Of a stretch of 64,000 nt of DNA, positions 56,033 through 64,000 are shown in pieces; the stretch's first letter is position 1, and every line of letters starts with the position of its first letter. The position numbers and the translations under genes are program-made. The stretch is from contig NZ_JAVJSQ010000007.1 of NCBI RefSeq assembly GCF_040219335.1, positions 62,001 to 126,000 on the forward strand. Reading direction: 5' to 3'. Under the pieces are notes generated by a model. The model was given only the letters and a program-made list of their open reading frames with translations, did not search any database and was not told the DNA's origin. This stretch comes from Gimesia sp. Its GTDB lineage: Bacteria; Planctomycetota; Planctomycetia; Planctomycetales; Planctomycetaceae.

Positions 56033-56968
56033 ATGAAGAGGAACAGTAGTGTGATCTGCGGCGTTCGCTGGCGTGGATTCACCTTGATCGAACTTCTGGT
56101 TGTTATCGCCATCATTGCTATCTTAATTGCCCTTTTGCTGCCAGCCGTACAACAGGCGCGCGAAGCTGCCCGCCGCAGTACCTGTAAAAATAACCTGAAG
56201 CAGATGGGCGTTGCCTTTCACAATTATCACGACACACACCGGACCTTCCCTCCCGGCTGGATCGACGGTGATCAGACTGTTGGTGACGCTTCCGAAGCTG
56301 CCAACAAGAATGGTCTGGGTTGGGGCACGATGATTCTGCCCTTCATGGATCAGACTCCGCTCTACAACCAGATCGGTACTGAGACCAATGGCTTCACCAT
56401 GAACTGGCACATCGGCTATACCGGTTCGACATCTATCCCGTCCGCCAAAACCATTATTCCCGCGTATAACTGCCCGTCCGATCCGATGGGTGGCATCAAT
56501 ATCGACAAGGGAAGCTTTGGAAAATCCAACTATGGAACCGAGCGTCTGCTGATGGGCGTCAACAAGAAGCTACAGATCCGAGACTTCCGTGACGGAACCA
56601 CCAACACGATTCTCGTCGGCGAAGTGACCACGCAGGACGAAACCGGAACGACCGGCAGCTGTGGTGGCGCCGCCTGTGATCAATTTATGGGCAAACTCTG
56701 GATCGGTGCCCGGACCGCCTCCTGGGGCTGGGAACGGGGTCTGCAGGCCGAAGACGTCTACTTCATCGGCTACAACGCACCGGATGACTTCATTAACGGT
56801 GGTGCCCGCGACCCTGCCGACCGGTTCGCTCTGTCGAGCCCTCACGTAGGCGGCGTACATATCATGCTGGCCGACGGCTCGGTTCGCTTCCTGTCGGAAA
56901 ATATCGACGTCAACACCTACGAATGGTTGAACGACGAAAGTGACGGAAACGTGCTGGGCGAGTTCTAA
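56033..56968 (+). CDS. canonical DUF1559 (H-X9-DG) pseudopilin
   Basis: A 311-residue type IV pilin-like protein. The prepilin signal is clear: RG before F16 with the conserved glutamate E20 and the helix TLIELLVVIAIIAILIALLL, cleaved after G15. The passenger begins CKNNLKQMGVAFHNYHDTHR and ends with the family signature PHVGGVHIMLADG (histidine, nine residues, DG) and VRFLSENIDV. It should be processed by a prepilin peptidase and inserted or secreted by type II/IV-like machinery. It stands apart, with its own promoter candidate and terminator, and contrasts with the membrane-anchored paralogues of the array. Confidence 0.92.
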   Translation: MKRNSSVICGVRWRGFTLIELLVVIAIIAILIALLLPAVQQAREAARRSTCKNNLKQMGVAFHNYHDTHRTFPPGWIDGDQTVGDASEAANKNGLGWGTMILPFMDQTPLYNQIGTETNGFTMNWHIGYTGSTSIPSAKTIIPAYNCPSDPMGGINIDKGSFGKSNYGTERLLMGVNKKLQIRDFRDGTTNTILVGEVTTQDETGTTGSCGGAACDQFMGKLWIGARTASWGWERGLQAEDVYFIGYNAPDDFINGGARDPADRFALSSPHVGGVHIMLADGSVRFLSENIDVNTYEWLNDESDGNVLGEF

Positions 56969-57024
56969 GGGACGCCTCCGTCGACGACCACCCGTCACCA
57001 ATTTCGTGATGTCTACTTTCTTGA

Positions 57025-57064
57025 GCACAACGGTTTTCAACTGAGAGCCGTTGTGCCTCTTTTA
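57025..57064 (+). terminator. intrinsic terminator after the DUF1559 pseudopilin
   Basis: A nine-base-pair stem, GCACAACGG (57025-57033) with CCGTTGTGC (57048-57056), is followed by CTCTTTTACT. It lies between the pseudopilin and the transthyretin-like gene, so each has its own transcript end. Confidence 0.75.
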
Positions 57065-57129
57065 CTGCAGCCCGAGCGGGACTGCAGTCGTTCCCAAATT
57101 TCTCCTGATTAATCCAGAGTATTTTCAAG

Positions 57130-57540
57130 ATGACAAAACACACGCTGCTGCTGATGTTTGGTTTGACGCTTTCCCTGTTGTTGACCGCCTGTGGTGGTGC
57201 CCCCGATGACCAGCCCGAGCTGGGTACGGTTTCGGGTGTAGTAACCATGGATGGCAAACCGCTGCCCAATGCGAATGTGCGGTTCTACCCGGACGCGGGA
57301 CGTGCGTCTGCTGCCAAAACGGATGACTCGGGTCATTACGAACTGGTTTACATTCGCGACGAAATGGGGGCGATCCCCGGCAAACACAGTGTCAAGATTT
57401 CAACCCTCGACGAAGCCAACGATCCGTTCGGCGACCAGGGTAGCGAAACCGTTCCTGATAAATACAACAAAAAAACCACCCTGGAAGCCACCGTTGAACC
57501 CGGCGAGAACACGATCAACTTCGACCTGGAATCGAAGTAA
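57130..57540 (+). CDS. transthyretin-like lipoprotein
   Basis: A 136-residue protein. The signal ends in a lipobox, LLLTACGG. The mature domain is a single carboxypeptidase-regulatory / transthyretin-like beta-sandwich: GTVSGVVTMDGKPLPNANVR, SGHYELVYIRDEMGAIPGKH, then a C-terminal LEATVEPGENTINFDLES. Genes of this family often sit next to DUF1559 pseudopilins in planctomycetes, as here. It is probably a surface protein; function unknown. A strong terminator follows. Confidence 0.85.
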   Translation: MTKHTLLLMFGLTLSLLLTACGGAPDDQPELGTVSGVVTMDGKPLPNANVRFYPDAGRASAAKTDDSGHYELVYIRDEMGAIPGKHSVKISTLDEANDPFGDQGSETVPDKYNKKTTLEATVEPGENTINFDLESK

Positions 57541-57587
57541 GCCTTTTCAACCGAAGGTCGACCGCGATCTCCTGTGGATCTGAAGAC

Positions 57588-57627
57588 AAAAGCCCGCTAT
57601 CATGATGACAGCGGGCTTTCTTTATTT
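57588..57627 (+). terminator. intrinsic terminator after the transthyretin-like gene
   Basis: AAAGCCCGCT, an 11-base loop and AGCGGGCT, followed by TTCTTTATTT, make a classic terminator. It overlaps in-frame bases upstream of the next gene, which supports starting that gene at 57631 or later. Confidence 0.9.
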
Positions 57628-57630
57628 CGG

Positions 57631-58038
57631 ATGCGAATCATGCAGACTCAGCTGGCTCAAAAACCGTTTTCTCTGGAGCAACTCGTCGTACTCTGCAGAA
57701 AAATCCGCGCGGTGCTGCTGCATCCCCAGACTCTGTTACGCGGTCTGATCTATCTGCAGTGTCTGTTGACCCTGTTTCTGTTCTGCCTGTTTCATGGCGG
57801 GCTGCGATTCCTGGGTCCTTATGAAACAATGCGACCTCTGCTGCCTGCTCTGGATACCTGTATTTCGCTGGTTCCCATGCTGTGTGTCTGTTTTGGCTTT
57901 GCTTTTCTGATATTGTTCGGTTCGATTCAATATCCGGCAGGTCAAGCACGACTCTGCCTGGTATCGTATGCGGTCAACTTTGCTGCGGCGATCTTCTTCT
58001 GGTATTTCCTGTACGCCAGCCGAATTCCTGTGCTGTGA
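57631..58038 (+). CDS. small membrane protein of unknown function
   Basis: About 135 residues from the ATG at 57631; a second ATG at 57640 is also possible, and the open frame upstream passes through the terminator hairpin. It has three hydrophobic segments (about 34-53, 73-92 and 105-128). No family is recognised. It ends nine bases before the stop of a convergent gene. Confidence 0.6.
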   Translation: MRIMQTQLAQKPFSLEQLVVLCRKIRAVLLHPQTLLRGLIYLQCLLTLFLFCLFHGGLRFLGPYETMRPLLPALDTCISLVPMLCVCFGFAFLILFGSIQYPAGQARLCLVSYAVNFAAAIFFWYFLYASRIPVL

Positions 58039-58047
58039 GCTCGCAAC

Positions 58048-58449
58048 TCACTCTCCACTGTGGTCTGCGGAATCGAAGGTCATCCATTTGGGCAGTGGGA
58101 TGGAAGGACTGCGGGCGATGAGCAGCAGGCAGCCGATAACGATCACCAGGATCGGGATTTCGATATTGAAGGTGACGTAGCCGATCTGTCTCAGGACGGA
58201 GAGGGTGCTGGCGATGAGGAAGAAGGGGCCGATCAGGACGGAGGACTTGTCGATTCCGCTGACGGCGAGGGAGGTCAGGCCGGTGATCGCCAGGCCGAGA
58301 ATCCAGATCCAGTTGAGTCCGGGCACGACGTTGAGTGTCGTCAGTAACCAGCCGGTGCCGACGGCGATGATGAGCAGCGGAATGACCAGTGTTTTGCGGT
58401 TCGAGGCGGCGATTTCAGCAGCAGGCTGGGTGACTGGCGTATTCATCAT
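58048..58449 (-). CDS. small LiaF-like transmembrane protein
   Basis: A 133-residue protein with four membrane segments (about 20-43, 47-65, 71-90 and 96-113) in two hairpins. The spacing and the short loops resemble the LiaF/DUF5668 transmembrane part (KTLVIPLLIIAVGTGWLL), without the soluble C-terminal domain. Its function is unknown; the family is linked to envelope stress in other bacteria. The 139-base stretch after its start has no recognised gene. Confidence 0.6.
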   Translation of the reverse strand: MMNTPVTQPAAEIAASNRKTLVIPLLIIAVGTGWLLTTLNVVPGLNWIWILGLAITGLTSLAVSGIDKSSVLIGPFFLIASTLSVLRQIGYVTFNIEIPILVIVIGCLLLIARSPSIPLPKWMTFDSADHSGE

Positions 58450-58588
58450 TCTGACATCCTGTTCTAAAAGGTTGAAAGTGGCTTGATATCATTCAGGCGG
58501 TGTCGCGTCAGGAATCTCACGCGGTTTCGGGAAAAAACTGAGATTTTCCGGGAAACGGCGTTCCGCGTCGATTTGAGGCTCTATTTCA

Positions 58589-58783
58589 GTGAGGAAACGC
58601 ACATTGACGCTCCCCCTGACTCAGAATCAGGATAAGACGCTGGTAGCATTTTTAAATGCGAACAGGTACTTGCAAAAGATCGCCTGCCCGGGCTACGTTG
58701 TTGAAGACGCCATCCGACTGGGGTTGAATATCGTCTGGTATTCGCAGCTGCCGTGTGTTGCTGGAGGCCTGACGGTTACCTGA
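58589..58783 (+). CDS. doubtful 64-residue open frame
   Basis: A GTG-started frame with a GAGG-like site about 10 bases upstream. The product (KTLVAFLNANRYLQKIACPG, then YVVEDAIRLGLNIVWY) has no recognised domain, though its helical pattern is protein-like. It is listed because no gene overlaps it. It may be non-coding. Confidence 0.25.
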   Translation: MRKRTLTLPLTQNQDKTLVAFLNANRYLQKIACPGYVVEDAIRLGLNIVWYSQLPCVAGGLTVT

Positions 58784-58833
58784 GGTGGGAGAGACAGAAG
58801 AGGGGTTTAACATCTGCATGAGGATGGTGCACG

Positions 58834-59316
58834 TCATTCATGAGTGGAATCTGTCAAGAGTGAGGGCAGTCTGCGATGTTTGAACGGTAGACGTGCTTTG
58901 TCGAAGGCGGTGGTCCAGGTTTTCTCCCAGTCGGGGTCGGTGCAGTCGGCATAATTTTGATTGTCCTGCCGCAGGAGGATTGTCTGCTGTACCGTGCCCA
59001 CACTATACAAGGCCAGTTCCAGTTCGCCAGGCTTTTGTTTCCAGACCAGTAACGACAGAGCTAACTGAATCAATTGATCCAGATGATCCAGGCCATCGTC
59101 AGGGTAATAAAATTTTTCGAGATCGCACCAGAGAATCAAAGACGAATCGATCCAATACTGCTTTTGAATTTTGGCGCGATGTTCCTCATTCGGAGTGAGC
59201 ACTGTACACGATAGCCCCGGCTTCACCACAGTGTCGGTCAGCTCAGTGGAACGGTACATCGACTGCTGCTTGATCAGCCAGTTCAAGAGTTCTTCTGGAG
59301 TAGAGTCCAGCTTCAA
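58834..59316 (-). CDS. soluble protein of unknown function
   Basis: A 160-residue protein with no signal or membrane segment. Readable blocks are SLILWCDLEKFYYPDDGLDH, LDQLIQLALSLLVWKQK and ALYSVGTVQQTILLRQDNQN. I recognise no family. It is upstream of, and in the same direction as, nothing closely spaced; the next leftward-transcribed gene lies 384 bases away. The call rests on codon regularity and length. Confidence 0.5.
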   Translation of the reverse strand: MKLDSTPEELLNWLIKQQSMYRSTELTDTVVKPGLSCTVLTPNEEHRAKIQKQYWIDSSLILWCDLEKFYYPDDGLDHLDQLIQLALSLLVWKQKPGELELALYSVGTVQQTILLRQDNQNYADCTDPDWEKTWTTAFDKARLPFKHRRLPSLLTDSTHE

Positions 59317-59345
59317 CGAGAACGCGTAAATACGAGACAGTCGAT

Positions 59346-60698
59346 CTATGGTTCCAGCTCCACATTACTGATGCCTTCGCGGCCCGGGTCGAAGATGTTG
59401 TTCGAGAGATGAATGCCGGTCGCTTTGCGGGCGATGCGGATGGCGTAAACGTAGCGCGGTCCCTGCTCTGTTTTGTCCGGGTGGAAGCGACCGGAATTCT
59501 GGACGATGTTCCCCTGGATGATCACGTCGGCCAATGGCGGGTTGTCTGGTTTTTGACCTTCGTCGAGCAGAATCGGATTGCCCTGACTGCCCCAGATCCA
59601 GTGGGCGTTGCCGAAGCCGAACTGGGAGATAATATTGTTCGCGATGATCGAACCACCGTCGCCGTTATCGACGTGGGCCGACTCTGAAGGTGATTCCTGA
59701 CGGGCATCATGAGAGGCGGCGCCTGGCATCAGGCCGATACTCCAGAGATCGTTTTTGATGAACTGGTTGCCGATGATGACCACATTGCGGGAGCCGTGCA
59801 TCGCTTTCATTCCCACGAAGCAGTTGGAGACGATATTCTGGGCGACGATGACATGGTCGGAATGCAGGTCGATGCCCTGCGCGCCGTTTTCGATTGTATT
59901 CCCCAGGATCTGAGTACGATCGCTGGCGGTGGGCGAAGTGACGATGATGGCCGATCCCTGGTGCCAGTTTTTGACCGATTCCCGCTCCCAGGTTTCCTGG
60001 CTGGTGAGTGTCCCTTTGGTCTCGTTCTTTTTGACGAACTGGCCGAGCTGGTGTTGCTGCTGGACTTCGGGCGTGGGCAGCAGTTCGGTTTCGGTGATGC
60101 GGTTTCCCTGGATCAGGGTGCCTGTGCTGGCGTTGACGACGATGCCAGTACCGTCGATGCAGTGAAAGGCGTAGCCCCAGTCGGGGGACGCGGTGCGGTC
60201 GTCGACGGCGATCCGCATGTAGTTGGTGATCGTGCAGTTGCGAATGGTGGCGTTGCGACAGTTGAGCAGATAGAAGACGCCGGAACGGGTGCGATGATTC
60301 AGGACTGTGACATTATCGAGTACCAGATCCTGACAGTCGCGGACGTTGATGGCTTCGATGGCGGTCGTCTGTTTGTCCTCCGGTCGAGTGAGAACGAGGT
60401 CGCGAAACTGGACGCCCTTTCGATGTTCGACTTCGATGAACGGGGCTGCGGGGTTCGTCTGAATAATGCGTCCCGGACCAAACAGGCCGCTGCCATCACT
60501 GCGGATGACCAGTTTTTCCGAGATCTCATAATCGCCGGCAGGGAGGAAAAGCATCCGCCCCGGCTGGGCATCGAGGGCCGCCTGAATCGATTGTCCGGTG
60601 GTGACCATTGGAAAGGGCTGGTTGTTTTGTGCCCGGCTGGAGGTGGCAGAGACGAGGAGGCTGAAGAGAAGAAGCGTGGGCATGGTGAGTGAGCGCAT
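59346..60698 (-). CDS. secreted right-handed beta-helix protein
   Basis: A 450-residue protein with a signal peptide (about 1-24, SRA-Q). The body is a right-handed parallel beta-helix of the pectate-lyase/Pel superfamily: MVTTGQSIQAALDAQPG at the cap, then rungs such as VLNHRTRSGVFYLLNCRNAT, IRNCTITNYMR, GNTIENGAQGIDLHSDHVI and VAQNIVSNCFVG. No catalytic arginine set is obvious, so it could be a carbohydrate-binding or lyase-like protein. It follows the 1009-residue gene leftward with a 193-base repeat-containing gap. Confidence 0.83.
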   Translation of the reverse strand: MRSLTMPTLLLFSLLVSATSSRAQNNQPFPMVTTGQSIQAALDAQPGRMLFLPAGDYEISEKLVIRSDGSGLFGPGRIIQTNPAAPFIEVEHRKGVQFRDLVLTRPEDKQTTAIEAINVRDCQDLVLDNVTVLNHRTRSGVFYLLNCRNATIRNCTITNYMRIAVDDRTASPDWGYAFHCIDGTGIVVNASTGTLIQGNRITETELLPTPEVQQQHQLGQFVKKNETKGTLTSQETWERESVKNWHQGSAIIVTSPTASDRTQILGNTIENGAQGIDLHSDHVIVAQNIVSNCFVGMKAMHGSRNVVIIGNQFIKNDLWSIGLMPGAASHDARQESPSESAHVDNGDGGSIIANNIISQFGFGNAHWIWGSQGNPILLDEGQKPDNPPLADVIIQGNIVQNSGRFHPDKTEQGPRYVYAIRIARKATGIHLSNNIFDPGREGISNVELEP

Positions 60699-60738
60699 GA
60701 TGGTTCCTGTTTCTGTGATCGAGCGCGGGCACGGTCAG

Positions 60739-60784
60739 TTGCCTGCTCGCTGCGCTCGGCCCGAATTGCATTCGGGCCCACCCT
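60739..60784. repeat. short intergenic repeat, family B, copy 2
   Basis: It matches 19507-19551 over about 45 bp. Its core is a perfect eight-base-pair hairpin GCCCGAAT-TGC-ATTCGGGC (60759-60777). It lies between two genes of the same direction. Confidence 0.7.
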
Positions 60785-60829
60785 GGTTTTTGAAACGATG
60801 GAATCGATTATAGCTTTCGGCTACGTTGC

Positions 60830-60851
60830 GGGCGACCACGCAGGGTCGCCC
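60830..60851. repeat. hairpin related to the family A repeat
   Basis: GGGCGACC-ACGCA-GGTCGCCC, followed by CTACC, is a perfect eight-base-pair hairpin. It has the same layout as the GGGTAGCC hairpin of family A copy 2, with compensating changes in the arms. Confidence 0.5.
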
Positions 60852-60891
60852 CTACCACGAAAGTGATTGATCAACGTTGAGGGGGCGACGA

Positions 60892-63800
60892 TCAGTCGTC
60901 TTTCTTTTTCAGGGCTTCGACGAGTTCGTTGATTTCCATGCTGTTGAGGCGGATTGCGGTTTTCTCCAGCATTTTCTGGTAGTGTTCCCTGCCGCTGATT
61001 GAGCTGGGGAAGCCGATGTTCTGGCCGTCCTCTTCGTCGTTATTACAGGTCGCCAGGATTTTGCCGTCGGCATCCAGAATCGCCCACCAGGGAATTCCGC
61101 CTTGTGCGCCGGCCCGGATTTTCTTCATGATTTCACTGGAGCCGGTCCAGCGGTGATCCAGCTTGATCCAGATATAGTCGCGCTCCCAGATTTTGCGTTC
61201 GCGGTCCAGGTAGAGGGAAAGCAGACGACAGGGTCCGCACCAGGTGGCGGTCTCCTGCACGATGACGCGTTTGTTCTGTTCCTTCGCCTGCTTGAGCGCG
61301 GTTTCGAGTAACTCGTTCGCATCGCGGGTCGGGTACTGATTGGCTTTGAGAAACTTGAGCAGCTTCTCTTTACTGACTTTGCCGTCGACAGTGAGCTCTG
61401 ACTGCGTGATGCGGGCCAACTGTTTGCCGTGCGTGTCTGTGACCAGCAGTTCGAACTGTTGCGGATCGAGTTTGAGGTTCCATTTGTCGGCGAGGGCCTG
61501 GGCGGCTGCGCGTTTTTCGCCCGTGTCACTCACGGCCATCACGAGGAAGGGATAGAGCTCTTTGCGAACGTCCTTGACTTCGTAGCGAAGCTGCATCAAT
61601 TCTTTGACGGCTTTCGATTGGGGATCGCCGAAGAGCAACATGGGATACTGACTGGTGAGGCCGCCCAGGCGTTCGCTTTTTTGATAACGTTCGAGGGGCG
61701 TGCCTTTGACGCCGAACGCGGAAGCGATGCGTTCGTCGAGCGTGGGTGGGACATACGGTTTGGGTGGCGGTTGGACTTCGACTTCACCCAGGTCGACCGG
61801 CTGGCTGTCTTTCACCTTCACTTCACCGGCGGTACGCCAGGAGATATTGGCGGGATTCTTGTCCCGGCGGATGACCAGCGAGAGATTGTACTTCTGCCCG
61901 ACGACCAGGTCCTTTAGCTCAAAGCGTCCCACATCATCGGTGGTCACTTTGCCCCCATACGCGGTTCGGAAGGCAGAGAAACGATCTTTGCCCAGATAGA
62001 CTCTGACGCCGTATTGAAGTTCGCGGCCTTTCAAGGGTTCCCCACTGGCGCCATCAATCAGAGTGCCGAAGGCTGATCCTGAGGGTTGGAGGGGGATGGT
62101 CACGGTTTTGTCGTCCGGTCCGATCTCCACGACGCCTGTGAGCGTTTTATCTTTTTTGCGGGCATAGATGACCACCTTGTGGAGTTCACGTTCGACTTCG
62201 AACTTCCCTGCTTTGTTGGTCGTGGCCTGCATGTCACGACCTGCGAGACCGTGGCGATAAATGCCGGAGATCGAAGCATCGGGTACGGGCTGGGCTGGAT
62301 TGCCTGCAACGACTGTGCCGTTCAGGATGCCTTTCTCCGGACGGACGGTATGGAAATTGAATTCTTTTTCGGTCTCTGTGGTTATATCAAACTTCTCGAT
62401 CTTGTTTTGTGACGGGCCGCGCAGATCGAACTTGCCGGAGCCTACGAACAGTTCGAAGTCGCCGTTTTTATCGGTCGTCGTGCGCCGAACGATCATGGGG
62501 CGCACCGATTTCCGGCTCTTCTCCGGGTTCGGCAGATCGACGTCTTTCATATTGTGGGCGGCCTGACCGTACTGGTAGGAGTAGATCGTCTGTCCCTCGA
62601 CCGGCTGATTGTCTTTGCCGGTCGTGACGCGACCAAAGAGACGGGTGGCGGGGCGGAGCTTAAAATCGAGACTGGTACGGGGCTGGTCCGGCTGGAGGGC
62701 GAAGCCGGTTTGGGGTTCTGCGGCCCATTTCTCATTTCCGGCGGTCACGAGGTAAACCATGTTGGGGGCAGCTTCAATGGTATAGTGTCCCTGGTCATCG
62801 GTGGTTGTCGTGCCGCGGAAGGAATCGATCATATAGCCTTCTCCGGATGCAGAAATCGGAATGCCTGCCGCCGGGGATCCATCGGGAAGGGAGACCTTGC
62901 CCGAGAGGGGGACAAGTTTCTGCAGGCGCATGGTCAGCTTGCCTTTGTCTTTCTCCGGGTCATACATGGTGCGGAGGTGTGCGTATCCCTTCTCGCGGGG
63001 CCACATGGTAATGGGTGTCTGTTGCCAGTGCGGGATCCAGTCGAAGTTGACCGTGCCTGACTGATCGGTTTCCGCCTGAATCAGTTTATAGAAAAACGAG
63101 AGATTGACATCGCGGGGCTGACCTTCTTTTTTGAGATACCAGGGAGCGACGTTGACGCCGGGCAGCGGCTTACCGGCGGTGTCGACGACTTTGATTGACA
63201 GTGGCTGTGTGCCATCCAGGGTCAGGCGAATGGGATGGTCGGGGACCTCCGGCCGTTTAGCCTGCTGATCGTTGTATTGTTCGCGCGAGAGTTCATAAGA
63301 CCGGTAGTCGAGACCGTGCCCGTCGCTGAAGGCGAAGATGGTTTGAATATCGAGATCCTGAGGAATAAGGTAGGTTGCTTTACCGGTCTGATCGGTCTGT
63401 TGCGAACCCCAGCCCCGGTAATTCGCGAGCAGGGCTGTCGTAGCTCCGGGCAGGGGTTTTCCGTCACCATCCACCACTTCCAGGACCAGACGCCGCGGCG
63501 GTTTGAGTTGCAGGCGCAGCTTGTCGAGAGAGGGATCCTCTTCGATGGTCTGCCAGGGGAGACGAAAATGTGCCATCTGCTGATCGGGGCCGCTTACCTG
63601 GATGGTCTGACCGCGCAAGCGAGCGGACTTGCCTTTGAAGGTGAACCGGCCCCGGGCGTCGGTCTGCGTCTCAATATTGGAGTTGTCGGGAAAGCTCTGG
63701 GCTGAGAAATCGATCAAGACCTTAGCGTCGGCGACGGGCTTGTCCTGTGCATCAACGACGGTGCCCTTAATGGTCAGTTCGGTCTCTTCAGCGGGCTCCG

Positions 63801-63921
63801 CGGCGTGTAACACGACTGGTGTCAGCAGTGTTGATAACAGCAACAGGGAGCAGAGGAATCTGAGGGCGCGATTTTGTGAACGATTGAATGTGCAACGACT
63901 GAGCAGCGTTGAATGGACCAT
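60892..63921 (-). CDS. secreted carboxypeptidase-regulatory-like stack with C-terminal thioredoxin domain
   Basis: A 1009-residue protein with a signal peptide (about 1-41). Seven or more transthyretin/carboxypeptidase-regulatory-like modules follow (about 45-735), for example IKGTVVDAQDKPVADAKVLI, PLSIKVVDTAGKPLPGVNVA, VSLPDGSPAAGIPISA and NGTVVAGNPAQPVPDASIS. The last 200 residues carry a thioredoxin-like domain with ATWCGPCRLL (C895, C898). The order suggests an envelope protein that binds or spans through the beta modules and has a thiol-disulfide end. The TlpA-like redox role is inferred. It may be transcribed together with the beta-helix gene. Confidence 0.82.
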   Translation of the reverse strand: MVHSTLLSRCTFNRSQNRALRFLCSLLLLSTLLTPVVLHAAEPAEETELTIKGTVVDAQDKPVADAKVLIDFSAQSFPDNSNIETQTDARGRFTFKGKSARLRGQTIQVSGPDQQMAHFRLPWQTIEEDPSLDKLRLQLKPPRRLVLEVVDGDGKPLPGATTALLANYRGWGSQQTDQTGKATYLIPQDLDIQTIFAFSDGHGLDYRSYELSREQYNDQQAKRPEVPDHPIRLTLDGTQPLSIKVVDTAGKPLPGVNVAPWYLKKEGQPRDVNLSFFYKLIQAETDQSGTVNFDWIPHWQQTPITMWPREKGYAHLRTMYDPEKDKGKLTMRLQKLVPLSGKVSLPDGSPAAGIPISASGEGYMIDSFRGTTTTDDQGHYTIEAAPNMVYLVTAGNEKWAAEPQTGFALQPDQPRTSLDFKLRPATRLFGRVTTGKDNQPVEGQTIYSYQYGQAAHNMKDVDLPNPEKSRKSVRPMIVRRTTTDKNGDFELFVGSGKFDLRGPSQNKIEKFDITTETEKEFNFHTVRPEKGILNGTVVAGNPAQPVPDASISGIYRHGLAGRDMQATTNKAGKFEVERELHKVVIYARKKDKTLTGVVEIGPDDKTVTIPLQPSGSAFGTLIDGASGEPLKGRELQYGVRVYLGKDRFSAFRTAYGGKVTTDDVGRFELKDLVVGQKYNLSLVIRRDKNPANISWRTAGEVKVKDSQPVDLGEVEVQPPPKPYVPPTLDERIASAFGVKGTPLERYQKSERLGGLTSQYPMLLFGDPQSKAVKELMQLRYEVKDVRKELYPFLVMAVSDTGEKRAAAQALADKWNLKLDPQQFELLVTDTHGKQLARITQSELTVDGKVSKEKLLKFLKANQYPTRDANELLETALKQAKEQNKRVIVQETATWCGPCRLLSLYLDRERKIWERDYIWIKLDHRWTGSSEIMKKIRAGAQGGIPWWAILDADGKILATCNNDEEDGQNIGFPSSISGREHYQKMLEKTAIRLNSMEINELVEALKKKDD

Positions 63922-64000
63922 GGCAACAGAACTCGCGAGAGAGGAGTAGAGAATGGTTTCTCAGTTCACAATCCCCGGGTGTGCCTGAGCCCGGCTGGTG

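Noticed and set aside
59709-60692. Long open frame on the plus strand opposite the beta-helix gene
   Set aside because: It mirrors the minus-strand gene, has biased composition typical of antisense frames and no ribosome site; the minus-strand product has a signal peptide and beta-helix rungs.

Overview
The window is bacterial chromosome and reads as a planctomycete of the Gimesia/Planctomycetaceae type. This is inferred from protein families, not from a marker gene. The supporting families are DUF1559 (H-X9-DG) pseudopilins, a multihaem cytochrome beside a beta-propeller dehydrogenase-like protein, a PmoA/DUF6807 protein, a neutral-ceramidase-like protein, a Ser/Thr kinase with a large extracellular half, Ser/Thr-kinase-era regulatory style with many exported beta-propellers, and stacks of carboxypeptidase-regulatory-like domains. 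No rRNA, tRNA, CRISPR array, phage gene or transposase was found, so most of the window is ordinary chromosome.

Layout. 1-7.7 kb: an SGNH hydrolase, a five-haem cytochrome overlapping a beta-propeller protein, and an NHL-repeat protein. 8-11.1 kb: a two-gene HlyD adaptor plus PqqD-like/M50 protease/HlyD unit. 11.3-19.2 kb: housekeeping genes, namely ddl followed by an FtsQ-like gene, a PhyH dioxygenase, acs, larB and an M23/PKD protein. 19.2-29.2 kb: intergenic repeats, a glycoside hydrolase 88/105 fusion, a ceramidase-like protein, a PDZ protein, a GDPD, thiS-thiG, a ClpP-like protein and a DUF6807 protein. 29.5-37.6 kb: aspS, a PQQ-like lipoprotein, a divergent protoglobin/Rrf2 regulator pair, a DUF3592 protein, an AIM24 protein and an orphan FliN-like protein. 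38.1-44.6 kb: a kinase/beta-helix receptor, a large TPR protein and a methyltransferase.

44.65-52.8 kb is the most unusual part. It is one tightly coupled leftward operon of eight membrane-protein genes. The middle six are tandem paralogues in which a DUF1559 passenger domain, normally carried on a type IV pilin-like helix, sits on a three-helix membrane anchor. All six have lost the histidine of the H-X9-DG signature, whereas the canonical pseudopilin a few kilobases away (56.0 kb) keeps it. At the operon's 3' end is a 30-residue remnant of a metallophosphatase with an intact GDIHG motif. Divergent from the operon, behind a good sigma70-type promoter, is an FG-GAP/VCBS protein translationally coupled to a TPR protein.

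56-64 kb: a canonical DUF1559 pseudopilin with a terminator, a transthyretin-like lipoprotein with a terminator, small membrane and unknown proteins, a beta-helix protein, and a 1009-residue secreted protein of repeated carboxypeptidase-regulatory domains ending in a thioredoxin CGPC domain. Two families of short intergenic repeats (near 5.8, 19.2-19.55 and 60.7-60.85 kb) link distant parts of the window. All functional calls come from motif reading; no database search was run.
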